Positions 39,501 through 51,485 of a stretch of 64,000 nt of DNA are shown piece by piece. How positions within the stretch are numbered: the stretch's first letter is position 1; each line of letters opens with the position of its first letter. The translations under genes and the position numbers were made by a program. Source of the DNA: Taeniopygia guttata. Lineage: Eukaryota; Chordata; Aves; Passeriformes; Estrildidae. The stretch is taken from assembly GCF_048771995.1 (NCBI RefSeq), contig NC_133027.1, positions 57,101,501-57,165,500 on the forward strand, in the 5' to 3' direction. The notes under the pieces are model-generated. The model ran no database searches. It had not been told where the DNA came from and saw only the letters and a list, made by a program, of their open reading frames with translations.

Positions 39501-41664
39501 GTGTTTGTCATGCTGCGGTCAGAATTTATAAAATACTTGATTGTAATGCTGAAAGATCAACTTGGACCCTAACTTTGTCAGTGTATTTTAACACCCTCCC
39601 ACCAGGGTGGACTAAGTCAGGCGTCCTTCTAACTGCAAGATAGAAGAGACTGAGCTTGTCAAAAAGAAAAGAAGGGAACTTGCTGCTCTTTTCTTACAGT
39701 GCCACTTGTGTGACTTTCCCCACACTATAGCGTATAAGGTGGAGTAGTGTCTAGTGTCAGTCCTTTCCTTTAATTATCTGCTAGCCTGGCTGAGAGCTGT
39801 ATAAACACATTATGGTCTCTTGCAAAAAACAGATCCTGCAAGTGCAACCATCTTTCCCTTTTAATTCTTTCTGTCTGTCCTGCCTTTTGCACTCCTCTGA
39901 ATTTTATTAAACTGTTCGATAAAGTGCATATTGGTCCAGTTTCTTTTTGGCTGACTTAAGGTACTGATTCATTAATAGTTGTCACAGGGAAATATAGTTG
40001 TCACCTTCAGAACATGATTAAGGCCACTTAAGAACTATGTTCCCTCTCAGATGTGGACGAAATAAATTCAGGATGCCACATCCAGAAATATTGTTCCAAA
40101 TTACTAGAATGGAGTCGGTATGAAAAACGTAACTAAAGGGAAGTGCAGGAAAAAAATCTGGGACAATGACAGCCTGTCTTGGAATTATCTTGCAATTAAT
40201 TACTTAGGGATTTTCACCTCTCAGCAAACAGTTCTCCTCCCCATTCACACCCATGAGGCGAAAGAGAGGTTTGACTGATGTCGTTGTAGTAGCAAAGGCC
40301 TGAAACATTCAAACTAGAGCTAAACAAGTTCAGTGGCAGCCGAAATAAAGTACGGGGGAGGATTAAACACAGTGTGATGGGGAATTCTGCACCAGGGACT
40401 GGCATTTGCAAGAGATGCACACGGATGAGTTAGTCTCAGCCTGTATAACAGTGGTGTGTTTGGACCCCAAATAAACCATTCCATATTGTGTTCAGCATAA
40501 AAAATGGTGTGAAAGTAGGTAAAGTTCATATTAGAACCTCAGAAAGAAGCACCGTTTTTGAAAGGCACTGAGGGTGGGGGTCAGTCTTGTAAAGGTAACA
40601 GCAGTGGTCTCTTTACTCTGCTTGGTGGTTGGATGACTTCAACCCAGAGGTTTTGCCTGGCAATCTGTCTTGCTAAAAGTCAGGGTAAGATAAACTGTAC
40701 TCTGTCTCTGATTTCTGCAAGAAAGAAAACAATTGAACGATTGGTCATTCATCACTGAGCCACCCTCCCCCATCTCCAACACCTTGTATAGGGTTGTATA
40801 TTCTGGAGCCGTTTAGCTTTCCTCATCCATTTCTTCAAAAGAAAACAAAAAATTCAAGTAGCAAGATATGTATTTTACAACTTTCCTGTAGTAACAATAG
40901 TTCAGAATTGAAGGGGACAGATTGATAAAGAAATTACTTGACTATTATAATTGCTTGCACATCATGTCACTTGTATCACTACATGCCATATGTACAAGTA
41001 AGTTTAGTATCAAAAGGCCTCGTGATATATTACAGGACCCTGCTTCTACAACTGTGCTCATAAATACATTTACCTATTCATAAAAATTTGCATTCATTTT
41101 TGTATACTGAGGAGCTCAAACTCAGCTCAGATGTAGTTTATGGAGTTATAAATGTGTCCTTTGACCATCCAAAATGTGGAAATTAGAGAATATTATTTGA
41201 GAAGTTTCCTTAGCAGCTTCAGTCAAATGAGTTATTTAAGTTGCTGAGAAACACAGCCAGACAGAACAAGCTGCAAAATTTATAAATTTGCTGTGACACA
41301 AGCAGTCTAAAAAGAGGAAGAGTGGCATACAATGATGGGAAACAAAAGTAGTTATGATATTTTATTGTAGGAAAAAGCAGTACCTGGGGTGAGAAGAAAA
41401 CATCTAGGCTTGCTCTGATGAGCTGAGGGCATGCTCAGCTGTCAGGGAAGAAAAGGAAGCTCTATTCTTCCTTCTAACAAAGCCAGCTTCGTTCTGCTTG
41501 TGGTACAAAGTGCTCTGCTTTGGGTGCTATTCCTGCCTGGTTGCTTCCTGCAAAGAGCCCTGCAAAGAGATGCTTCAGAGCACATTATCCTGCACATGGA
41601 ATGGCCACTGCACAGGTAAGTAACAGGAAAGTCTTAGAAAGCTGTGAGGTGGAGTGGGGAAACT

Positions 41665-41690
41665 AAAAAAAAAAAAAAAAAAAAAAAAAA
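41665..41690 (+). repeat. Poly-A run (26 bases)
   Basis: This is an uninterrupted run of 26 A in otherwise unique sequence. It is not preceded by an identifiable retrocopy or element. Confidence 0.9.
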
Positions 41691-43457
41691 TCACTCAGGA
41701 AGAAGATGGGCATAAAAGCTGAGTTCTCTACAGCCCCACTGCACCCTAAGAGTCTGCATTAGCTCATGTTCAAGGATGTAAGACCCTTCATGGAAGAGAC
41801 AATTAGTTACAAAAAGGCATAAAGAAGCCTAGTAATGGATTTTAACTCTCCTAAGGGAATCCTGTGTTTTTACTGGGGAAGGATTACAGGAAACCAAAGT
41901 AACACTTTATTTTTCTTCACAGAGAGCTTGGGGACTTTGGAGTAATTTAGTCAATGGTGATTTGCTACTTGTGCTATAGTGTTACCAATGATGGTACTCC
42001 TGGTCTGTTTATTAAACTCTGGCTTGTCACTCATCACTAGCAGGATCAAAACTCATTGTTTTTCTTCCTATGAAAGAAACTTTTCTATCTTTCAGAATTA
42101 CTGTGAGGTTGAGAGATGAGTGCTTTCATCTAAAATCAAAGTGAGGCAAGTATCCATTTTGTAAGACACGTGAGCATAAAAACGTGCCAATGTAAACATC
42201 AGGTATCTGAGTGAAAAATGTTAATTGGCATTTCAAGAAATGAGGAGACATCACAAAGATATTTTAGGCTTTCAACATATTTGTAGTATTCTAACATCAA
42301 TCATTTTCTTGCATCTATCAGGTTATTTATCTTAGCTACCCTCTGTATCCATTACCATAGTGCCTAAGCCCCTCGTAATGTTTCTGTAGGGCGGGGAAGT
42401 GTTCTCATCCCTATTTTACCACTGAGAGATTGGAGCAGAGAGGATCCCACTTTTGTGGATACTTAGAAAGCCTGTAACATAGGACAAAATCAATGCACAC
42501 GTGCCAGGTTTCTGGCTAGAGGCTTAATCAAAAAAGAGTTTGTATCTTTTAAATTAGCCTGAGTTTGCACCTGGTTAATTTGCACCATAAATTGTAGAAG
42601 CAAGGTTGTGTTAGACATGTCACTGAGCCATTAGCTATAAGACTAATTCCACCAACACTTAGAAATGCAGGAGCAATCCAGGGCTTGAACTTCAAGGAGG
42701 GCTCTGGCTACACACTGCCAAGGAGAGATGAAAGACTACAGTGAGTCAGGGCATGGGAGGAAGAGAAACAGACAGATGATGTGTTGTATCACTATGGGTG
42801 CTGCACCGGGCAGTTCACAGAAATGGAACTGGCAGTTCTTCAGGACAAAACACAGCTCTCACCCTGGAGAGCCCAAGATGGCCCCAGACATCCAGTGTGC
42901 ATTGGCACCCTATGGAAGTTTGCACTGACTCCCCTTAAAGGCCCTGTGCTCAGACTTTCTGAGCAGCTCCTGATTGAGGGTTTTGCATACATGGAAAACC
43001 TTTTTGAGGAATTCATTCACAGTGTTAAAAGAAAATTTGTGGGTGCAATGTTACACATCTTCCACCCTGTGGAAATTTCAGTCAATCTAGCTTCTATTGA
43101 TGTACATCTTTGTTCAGGCCTTACAGAATACACATCTAGATACTTCTGCCAGCAAATTTTGGTATATATTAAATGGGCTAATATGTGATATGTGGTAAAT
43201 TTGTTATGTAATCCAAAAAGCCTGCATGACAATGAGAGACATGCCTTATTTCGGTGCAAAATTTGGCAAACAGAGGTCTATTTTCAGGGTGAAACAACCT
43301 GAAATTATAAGGAAAGTGAAATAAGGCATCAAAAACCTTCCTTTCTGTTTAAAATCAGATCCTGGATGACATACCTCTCCACACTAGCCTCAACCATCAT
43401 CTCATCTGATTTTAAAAACTTAGCAAGTACATATCTGAGTCCCATTCTGTTCTTTCT

Positions 43458-43498
43458 AAAAAAAAAAAAAAAAAAAAACAAAAACAAAAAAAAAAAAA
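43458..43498 (+). repeat. A-rich interrupted homopolymer
   Basis: An A tract of about 41 bases is broken only by two C residues near 43479 and 43485. It is of simple-repeat type. Confidence 0.9.
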
Positions 43499-45244
43499 CC
43501 AGGGCTGCTTTAATCCCTTGGAACAGATACCTTAATTTCCTGGCAGTTTTAAAAAACTTGCATTTTCTGCTTTGGATAGACTGAGAGAAGCTCTTAGATG
43601 TTGTTTTGTATTGGCCTTTACTGAACTGCACAAGTGTGCTGGACCTGGCTAACAGAAAGTCTGATGATTCATCTCTCTGTTTTCCTTCTTAAACCAGCTT
43701 TCCTTCTGGTTAGTCACACCCTCAGTTAAGAACTGCATACTAGGGAATCTGAGCATCACCCCAGATCTGTACACACAAAAGAAAAAAAGAAAAGCAGGGA
43801 GGAGAAAGAGAGCCAGCCTACCTTCAAAGTCCGTACTTGAGGCTTTTTCTCATGCCTCACTTCTGTACTTTCGGTTCTTTGGTCTTTTCTCAGCCTTGTG
43901 GGACTCCACTGCAACACATGTTTATGGGTCTTCTTTGTATGCTATCCCTGGTTCATTGTCAAAACTATTTTTTCTCTCCAAATTACTTAAATAGACTTTT
44001 ATTATGTGCTTTTGCAATACCACTTTCTGAAACAACACCATTTTCTATATGTACTATGAACTACGATACGCACCATAAAATCAGAGGACTGCACTGTGGC
44101 AAAGTGCCATGGCCCCACTTTGGGGATGTTCCAGGAGCTCGAGAGCCACAGTTTGTGAGGCATGCATAAGGCCTGTTACAGTCAAAAGAAATGCACAGTG
44201 ACTGGTCTTTCTGTGTCACTTGAGTAGGATGTGTAATCTGCTTTCTCCTTTGTCTTTCCAGCTAACACTCCCATTTCAGACTCATCCACAGTGCATACGC
44301 TTTTCAGCTGACTGCTGAATTGGTTGAACCCCTATGTATGATCACACACGTGGCTAGCTGAGTATCACCAGTTTGCTGGTTTATTATATCAGTATTTTTA
44401 GCCAAAATAGTTTTGCAGCTATGTCACTGCAGTTCAGCATGTGTTTTTAAAAGCTTAATGTGGCCACCTATGGTAAAATGCAAAGCCCCTGTGACAAATG
44501 GAGCTCAAGGGAGTCCAACAGCACAAATTGTTGCCAACCTTAAGTAAAGCAGACCGCAAAGAGTGGGTTCCAGAATGTGATGTTTCACTTGGAAGGGAAC
44601 AGGGAACATAGCCCAACCTACTGGGTTTAATGATGGATGCTGTGGGAATCCAATTTTCAGAAATTGTGAGCACTTTAAGTGAATAGGAATTCCAGAAAAT
44701 CTGTGTCTATGCACACACATATCATGCCATAAACCATGCGAGTAATGAAATCTTACCAGAATAGCTGACATTCTTCCTGCCACTCCTCTACAAAGAGTTC
44801 TTCTTTTCCAAACTTCCCTCTGAAAAAAGTATTTTGTTTTCCAAAACTTGATCCAATGTGCTAATAACTGGAAGGAAAAGAGAACTTATTTCTTATCAAC
44901 AAATTTGTTCATGTCCTAAAGTCACAAAAATGCAAAGGATTAGGCAATAAAGAAACATCACAGAAAGAGATATTCAAAACAAAACAGTTCTGCCTGCATT
45001 TTAATCCTTCAATGACTATTTTACATAAGATATATTGGCTTTTTTGCATATTTCTCTTAAAAGAGTCTGTAGTTTACAATGTAAAAATATTTCAGAGATG
45101 CATTCTGGAAGCAATACCTAGTAATGGTCTCTGCAGTAGAGATGGAAGAGGATACCTCTCCTCATTGTCTGTGAGGAACAAATAATATAGGAATAAATTT
45201 GTAGAGGAATAACTAATAAAACAGACATGACACAGCCACTTAGG

Positions 45245-45383
45245 TTTCACAGAATATTCTGAGTTGGAATGGACCCCAAGGATCATAAAGTCCAACTCTT
45301 CGGTGAATGGCCCATACAGGGATCAAACCCATGACCTTGGCATTATTAGTCCCATCCTCTGACCAACTGAGCTAATTTCTCCT
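45245..45383 (-). mobile_element. tRNA-Ile-derived SINE with CR1-type tail, antisense
   Basis: On the - strand the element begins with a tRNA-like head carrying an A box (TAGCTCAGTTGG, complement of 45363-45374). It continues with a CTAATAATGCC segment that corresponds to the anticodon arm of tRNA-Ile(AAU). A B box (GGGTTTGATCCC, complement of 45319-45330) follows. The remainder (about 45245-45300) is a CR1-like 3' end with AGTTGGACTTTATGATCCTT and ATTCCAACTCAGAATATTCT. This is the organisation of TguSINE1, a songbird SINE thought to be mobilised by CR1. Substitutions in the tRNA body exclude a working tRNA gene. Confidence 0.88.
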
Positions 45384-48300
45384 AGGTTTGCTTCATACAA
45401 GCATCCTGCCAAAGGAGATTCACTAGCACATCTGTGAACAGTTCACTGAAAGCTAGGGATGAACACTCATGTCAAGGATTAGCTGTCTTGTTTCTGTTTC
45501 GGTGACATCTATATCTGACGTGCCCCTTGTTTGTGGTGTACTCAGGTTCTAAATCACAGCAAAACACTGCTTAACACAGAGGGCTTAGACCCAAAGCCCT
45601 CACCATAGATCTGGAGTAGGAGGAGGATGTGAGTCACACCAGGATTTGATGAACTGATGATTAAGACTTGTCTTAACTCCTGATTAAAACACTGGCCTTA
45701 TTGTAGGTATCTCTCTTAGGCATTAGGATATTTAATCATGCCTTTTCTTCTGTAGAAGCAGTTTTTACTATTCTCCTTCATACACACTAGTTTACCCTGT
45801 GAGCAGTGCAGCTGATTTCTGAGGAGCCACTCAAGGAAAAGGTACTGGGTGGCATAAGGCTGGGAGGCAAAACTTATCCAATTACTACATGAACTCACTG
45901 TGGTAAACAAAAGCACTGCTTACATTTGTCACAGATTTTATCATCAATGTGACAAAAATATTAAAATATTAAATCTGGAATTAGGTATTTTGAGTTTCAC
46001 AAAGTTTTTTCTCAATATCCACTGAAGAAATTTTTCTTGAACAACACTTCCCAGAGTTTCAATGGCCTTGTGATATTTCAAGGTTTAAAAAAAATCACAT
46101 TAAATGGAACAATGGCTCCAGCATAATTTTCTACATAAATTTTCTTGGAACTACAGCCTATTCCCTTTTAAATTTTCTAATCAATAAGACTGAAACTTTT
46201 CCAATCTAGGTATCCACAAAACCTTTCATAAAAATGAACCCAAATATTGTTGGGTTGGGGTTTTTCCTTCACAATAAACTACTCCAGAGAAGACTTTCTC
46301 AAGAAGCTCTGATTTTTCCTTCAGGGGTCTGAAGGAAGAGACTGGGATTTCTTGGGGAGGGACAGTGATGCTGATGTCACATACCAATATGTGCCCCTTG
46401 GGCCAGTTCTCCTGGACATCCCTTTTACTCTTTTGGAAACAACATTATTTTTCCTTGTCTATTGTTTTATGTTATTTTTCACAATATCTTTTACCTTTCA
46501 AACTAAAACTATAACCAGAAACATATACACAACACTGGAAATGAGATGTGAAAGGGTTTCAGACCCTTCCCACTCGCTATTCCACTGTTACTAACAATTT
46601 TGATGAATTTCCCTAGCACAGTCCATACTCTACAATACCTTATATTATTAATACTAGTAGTGTTAGTTATTTGTTTATATAATATTATGGCATTATTTCA
46701 CTTAAGGTATGTCAAAGTAGGATTCTAAAGTCCTTTTACCATTTCACTTGGTTTTTGGGTGAGACCAAGAGTAACCAGGAGAAATCTCAGTGCAACCAGG
46801 TTTTCTTTTTAAAGTGGTTACTTAAAAACAGTAATACAGTTGTACTTTTCTTATTGATTATTCTGAAACCTGACTGAACATAATTAATGATCATCTGGCT
46901 GCCTGTGAGTGACTTCCTCAGTTATTCCCCAAAGAATACACCTGTATTGTACTTGGGCAAATAATTTCAAAACCAGCAACTGATTATGTTTTCCTCAGGT
47001 CTGGGTGATCTGAGTTTGTTCTTGGGTGACTGTTTAATATGTAGTGAAAATATGGTGCCTTGATAAATGACACAGAAAATCAGAAAATAAACCAAGCTGT
47101 GCCATGCAAAATCATTAAATACTTGCAGAAATCTTGGCCTCAAGTCCCAAAGCTGTTCTTAAATTACCATGTTACTCCAGCACAAGAAAGATAAGACTGG
47201 AGGCTAAAAAGTGGGACTTCCTTTCTAGAGGGAAATTTGTAACCTGTCATAGACCAGCATAAACCTGTATGAGATGTGTCCCTCATCTGACACCCTTCAG
47301 ACCAGACATCCCAAACCTCTGTCCCTGGCACCCCCAGTATGTCCTAAATGGCTTGTCTTAGTGGGTCTATTACTTAGGAGTAAGAGAGATGCATGGATGT
47401 GCATGACCAGAGCACTGAAGAGGAGAAAGTAATCTACAAGGTAAATCTGCGGATTTCCACTGATGTTCCTCATGCCAGCATTTCAACTTTCTTTTAAAAA
47501 CATGAATAAAGGCACAAATGCACTGGAAAGGCAAAAAGGACTTTAGCTCCATCTGTCTTTCCCAGCCAGTTATTAAGTCAGTGGCCAGTGTAGTACCAAG
47601 GCAGAGGCAACACCTCACATGTGGTTGAACAAGGCTTTGTACGTGCAGAATTTTCTAAACAGCTCCTTTTCATTTAACTTTTCATGTGCCATCTACCTTG
47701 GAGAACAAGGGGTTCCACCATTATCTGGGTAATACAGCCACCCCAGTCTTACCCTTCCCACGGGGCTGGGTTGGTTTCCACCCTGTCAGTCTCTATTCCA
47801 AATCAGGTGCTGTTAAGAAAAGCAGGAGGACTAGGCTAAAGGTGAGGGAAAAAGGATCGAAACTGGGAGTTAGATTAGGGGTACAAGCCCTCTGGGTTTG
47901 CCAGGTGAGACATAAGAAGCAGGAAGGCTGGAAAAGCAGAGGTTCAAGTCATGTAACAAACAAATAAGGAAGTAGATTAGAAGGTATGTTGTTTTTTTAA
48001 CTCTGCTCATGCTGCTCCCCTTGGAGAGGGAATAATGGATAAATGTGTTAAGAGTGTATAATAGTTTGTATGCATAAAGAACCCAAAGTATATTATACTA
48101 TATGTATAACATACACATATATGTATAATATGTATGTGAGTATACATCACATACATGCAGTAATCTCCACAAAATGAACAGAGAAAAAATATGCTCTGTG
48201 TCTCTTCAAATTTGGGTGGTCTTTATTAAGTCAACTTTAATGATCCTGAGTATTTAAAAATGTAAAGAAGTAAAAACTACAAATGTGTGGAAAGTCTAAA

Positions 48301-50400
48301 GGCTCATGGCACACATGTATGCATATCTTGATATTCAAAATGTATATGTAGCAGCATACTAAAGGCATTTTTAAAGAGCCATATCATTCCTTCTGCTTTA
48401 TACAACAAAAGTTTAGAAAGTACTAACATAAAGTTTAAAATGGAAAGGCTATAAGTATATATTGTTTTAGTTGTTTTGTCATCTGGGAATTTCTGATGCT
48501 AAAGTTTTAATGGAATTTTGTCCTCTATGGTCACTCATGCTTAGAGACACAATCAACTTCAACTTGGTTTTCTGTCACCCTTGCTCCAATTAGAGTCTTT
48601 TAGCTCAATTGTGACATCAATCACTTGGACTATTAATCTCTGCAATGGATATGGCCATTTAAATCTCCACCTGCACAAACAACAATCAGGCCTAGAAAAT
48701 AAGGAGGCTCATAAATCTCCACACTGGTTATTATTGATATTTTGGATTTGCAACAGGAATGTTATTAAAAAAAAAAAAAAGTAATTCATTAATTAGGATT
48801 GATATGCTGACAATCTGTTTAGTTTAGTTTATATACAGAGAAAACACAAACAAGACACAGTTAACACAACATGAATTTAGAAATTACTGAATTCCCAAGA
48901 GCTTAGGGCTTGGAGATATGATATCTTAATGTACTTATCCTATTGTGAGAGGGAAGGTGTTATCTTCCACACAAATGATAAAGAGGTGGTTTAAAGTTTA
49001 GATCTACAGTTTTTTTCTTCTGGCTTACATGAGCCAAGGAAGAAAGATGGATCAAGAGATAGGCAAGACTTCCTTGCTGACTATCAAAAATGACACTCTG
49101 CCTCCTACTAAAAATGCAATCTGCAGACAGTACACAGCACTCGGCAGACATACCAGCTTGGCCCTCAACAGTTTTTGTTGGATTTTTAGTGCATTCAGAA
49201 AACTCTATGTGATGCTTACACAGATCAGCAAGAGCCTTTTCCTATGGCTGCAGTGACTTTGGATTAACTATGAAGCCACTAGTGACATCTGAGGCTGCAC
49301 ATTTTTTTCTGGAGCTATGCAAATCCTCAGATAAGCAGCTGAATAAGTGGGATTGCTCCTGCAATAAGAGCAGTCCCTGTGTGCAGTTCTTTAGCCCCTT
49401 GTGTTCAAAACCTAGACTGCAGGGCAGCCTGTGAGGTTTCAGGAAGAATGTGAGTAGGGAAGGAGCTATGGGAGCATAGTTCCTGATCCATTTGCCTCTT
49501 TGGCCTCCAAATGTGGATTTAGGAGACTATTTTACATGGAGGGGAAGAAGTGATAGCACTAAGTTAACTGCTTTAAAAAGCCTGTTCTGCTGAGGCTGAA
49601 TACACAAGTGTATAAGTTTGTAACAGTAGCATAAGCCTGTTCATTCAAGCTGCACAGCAACCCACTCACTCACACTTGTGGTAAAACCTGGGAATGTTTG
49701 GCTTCAGGGGTTGCCAAAAGCCCAGCCTAATGCCCTCAGTCCTACAGGAGGAGCTTATCCCTTATCTTGCTTCTTCATTGAGGTAAAACCCCCGACTTTT
49801 GAGCATGCACGAATCAGCAGACAAAACAGTCCACAGGTACAGAGGAATGAACTGCTGACATCTGCTCTGCACACCAAGTAAAGGTTTCTTTTCTGTGGGA
49901 ACTCCACCATCCAATAACACCCCCTTTCCCAGTCTCCTTCATTTCATGCACACCCTTGCTGCTCTATCCACAGCCACAAAGACCCTCCCCAGCAGAACAA
50001 CACTCTCCCTCCACTCAGTGGGGCTCACAGAGTGCTGGGATCTTGGCCACTTGTCACACCTGTGGACCAGGAAGCCTCCGCAAAATTCACAGCTGGGAGG
50101 ACTCAAAGGCCGACAGGGACCGGGACTTGTCGGACGTCACCCCGGAAGGCTGGAAGAAGTCAGATCCTCCTGCCTCCAGCCTCTGGGCTGTGACGGCAAG
50201 GTCCACGCTACTGGCCAGGCAGCGGAGCACTCCCTTCCTGGAATATGCAACTAGCTGGACAGGATGCGTTCGCAAATATAATCATCCACAAATCTCCCCC
50301 AGATTAGGTTACAGGACAGCATTTTGACGGCACGCATTACAAAGCTCCCTGGAAGGCTTGGCTGGTGGATCTGCTGCTCTCTCTGCTCATGACCCATTTT
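45384..50400. other. Intergenic DNA between the SINE and the TCF21 upstream region
   Basis: Most of this is AT-rich unique DNA, with a TA/TG-rich patch at about 48088-48150 and a 14-base A run at 48767-48780. Composition rises in GC from about 49900 as the TCF21 locus is approached. Overlapping open frames at 49895-50327 are probably a result of this GC rise and show no known domain. Confidence 0.5.
48088..48150. repeat. TA/TG-rich low-complexity patch with palindromic character
   Basis: Alternating TATA, ATAC and GTAT words form overlapping short palindromes such as ACATATATGT. It is low-complexity sequence without an evident function. Confidence 0.6.
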
Positions 50401-50480
50401 GGCTTTCATCAAGAATCATGACACCAGCTGCCTGGGTCATCTAGGAGGCAGAGAGGGGGAGAGCAACCCTGGGCTGTAAA

Positions 50481-50545
50481 GGGAAGTGGGGAAGGAGAAG
50501 AGAAGGAGGAGAAGGAGAAGGAGGAGGAGGAAGGGGGAGGATAGA
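50481..50545 (+). repeat. GA-rich polypurine tract upstream of TCF21
   Basis: A stretch of GGAGAAGG and GGAGGA words with almost no pyrimidines lies about 500 bases upstream of the TCF21 start codon. Such tracts are frequent near vertebrate promoters and can be nucleosome-poor or bind GAGA-type factors. No function is shown here. Confidence 0.7.
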
Positions 50546-50669
50546 AAGGCAGAGCACAGGGAGAGAGAGTTAGTAAGTTGTTTTAGTCCAGTTGTGAAGA
50601 TTTGAATCCCAGTTCCGAGCTCTCGGCAAAGGCTTGCTGGGATACCTCATTCCCTGTCCTGTGCAAAGG

Positions 50670-50780
50670 TCTGTGATTGGGGATGTGGTGTGCTCAGTGG
50701 GCAGGGCCCCTCCCCTGGGCTGGATCCGCCTCTCCTATCCCCCAGATAAATTACTAGTGTCCTCACTAAATTCCTCGGCT
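50670..50780 (+). promoter_or_regulatory. Inferred TCF21 core promoter
   Basis: Three elements line up with normal spacing. An inverted CCAAT box (GATTGG) is at 50675-50680, a CCCCTCCCC box of Sp/KLF type at 50707-50715, and an AT-rich GATAAATTA element at 50745-50753 that could serve as a weak TATA box. If it does, transcription would begin near 50775, giving a leader of about 260 bases. The leader after that point contains no ATG before the TCF21 start. The elements are seen directly; the start site is inferred. Confidence 0.45.
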
Positions 50781-50782
50781 TT

Positions 50783-50835
50783 CTCTCTCCCTCTCTCTCT
50801 CCCTCTCTCACACAATCTCACTCCCTCCCTCAAAC
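50783..50835 (+). repeat. CT-rich tract in the inferred TCF21 leader
   Basis: Repeated TCTCTC and CCCTCT words make a nearly pure pyrimidine tract, interrupted by a CACACAATCTCA segment. It lies just after the inferred transcription start and may act as an initiator-like or GAGA-type element on the opposite strand. Confidence 0.7.
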
Positions 50836-50846
50836 ACAGGCAAAGC

Positions 50847-50871
50847 GGGGTTGGGGGGCGGGAGGGCGGGG
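50847..50871 (+). promoter_or_regulatory. G-quadruplex motif in the inferred TCF21 5' UTR
   Basis: Five G runs of 4, 6, 3, 3 and 4 bases are separated by loops of only 2, 1, 1 and 1 bases. This satisfies the standard G-quadruplex pattern with short loops, a highly stable class. It is on the coding strand, so an RNA quadruplex about 165 bases before the start codon is possible if transcription starts upstream as inferred. Confidence 0.7.
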
Positions 50872-51035
50872 AGCCTCTCTGGACTGGTATTGTGCCTTAG
50901 TCCTGGGCGGGGAGGGAAGAGGAGGAAAATACTGGCACCCCTTCTCTCCTCCGCTGCCTTGAAATAGATTTGAGGAGCTGCCCTTCTTTCCCCCCCTCCC
51001 CCCTTTCCTGCTGGTCATTTGGCATCTTCCAGACC

Positions 51036-51485
51036 ATGTCCACTGGGTCCCTCAGTGATGTGGAAGATCTGCAGGAGGTGGAGATGCTGGAGTGCGATGG
51101 CCTGAAAATGGATAACAACAAAGAGTTTGGGGCGTCCACCGAGAGCAACGAGGAGGGATCCAATGGCGAGAATGGCTCCCCTCAGAAGGGGAGAGGGGCC
51201 TCGGGCAAGAGGAAAAAAGCTCCCCCCAAGAAGAGCCCTTTAAATGGAGTGAGCCAGGAGGGAAAGCAGGTACAGAGAAATGCTGCCAACGCCAGGGAGA
51301 GGGCGAGGATGAGAGTTCTTAGCAAAGCCTTCTCCAGGCTTAAGACCACCCTACCCTGGGTGCCCCCAGACACCAAACTTTCCAAACTGGACACCTTGAG
51401 GTTGGCCTCCAGCTACATTGCTCACCTGAGGCAGATCCTGGCCAATGACAAGTATGAGAATGGCTACATCCACCCAGTCAACTTG
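51036..51485 (+). CDS. TCF21: TCF21 exon 1 coding part (residues 1-150)
   Basis: TCF21 (capsulin, Pod1, epicardin) is a nuclear class II bHLH transcription factor. It dimerises with E proteins such as TCF3/TCF12, binds E-boxes and controls epicardial, kidney, lung, spleen and gonad mesenchyme. The translation begins [20 protein letters not shown]. An acidic and serine-rich N-terminal part (1-50) is followed by a basic, nuclear-localisation-like stretch (51-66). The bHLH domain spans about 80-134: the basic region is [13 protein letters not shown] (81-93) with the E-box-reading Glu88, helix 1 is about 94-107, the loop carries [10 protein letters not shown], and helix 2 is about 117-134. The start is the first ATG of the inferred leader and has A at -3. 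The exon ends at codon 150 and a GTAAGT donor follows. No broken or missing key residue is seen. Family assignment is certain. Confidence 0.98.

Larger units (their letters stand above)
33556..45244. other. Intergenic DNA, no gene recognised
   Basis: This is unique DNA without a supported exon. Simple repeats include 26 A at 41665-41690 and an interrupted A tract at 43458-43498. The open frame at 42781-43188 is among the longest but has no recognisable family, no flanking splice consensus that I trust and no upstream promoter-like sequence. Confidence 0.55.

Noticed and set aside
41431-41690. Processed pseudogene ending in the 26-base poly-A run
   Set aside because: The sequence to the left does not resemble a known mRNA, and I see no target-site duplication around the A run.
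42781-43188. Open frame of 135 codons
   Set aside because: No family resemblance and no supporting signals; likely chance.
45301-45383. A tRNA-Ile gene on the - strand
   Set aside because: The tRNA-like part has substitutions through the body and is joined to a CR1-type tail, so it is the head of a SINE and not a functional tRNA gene.
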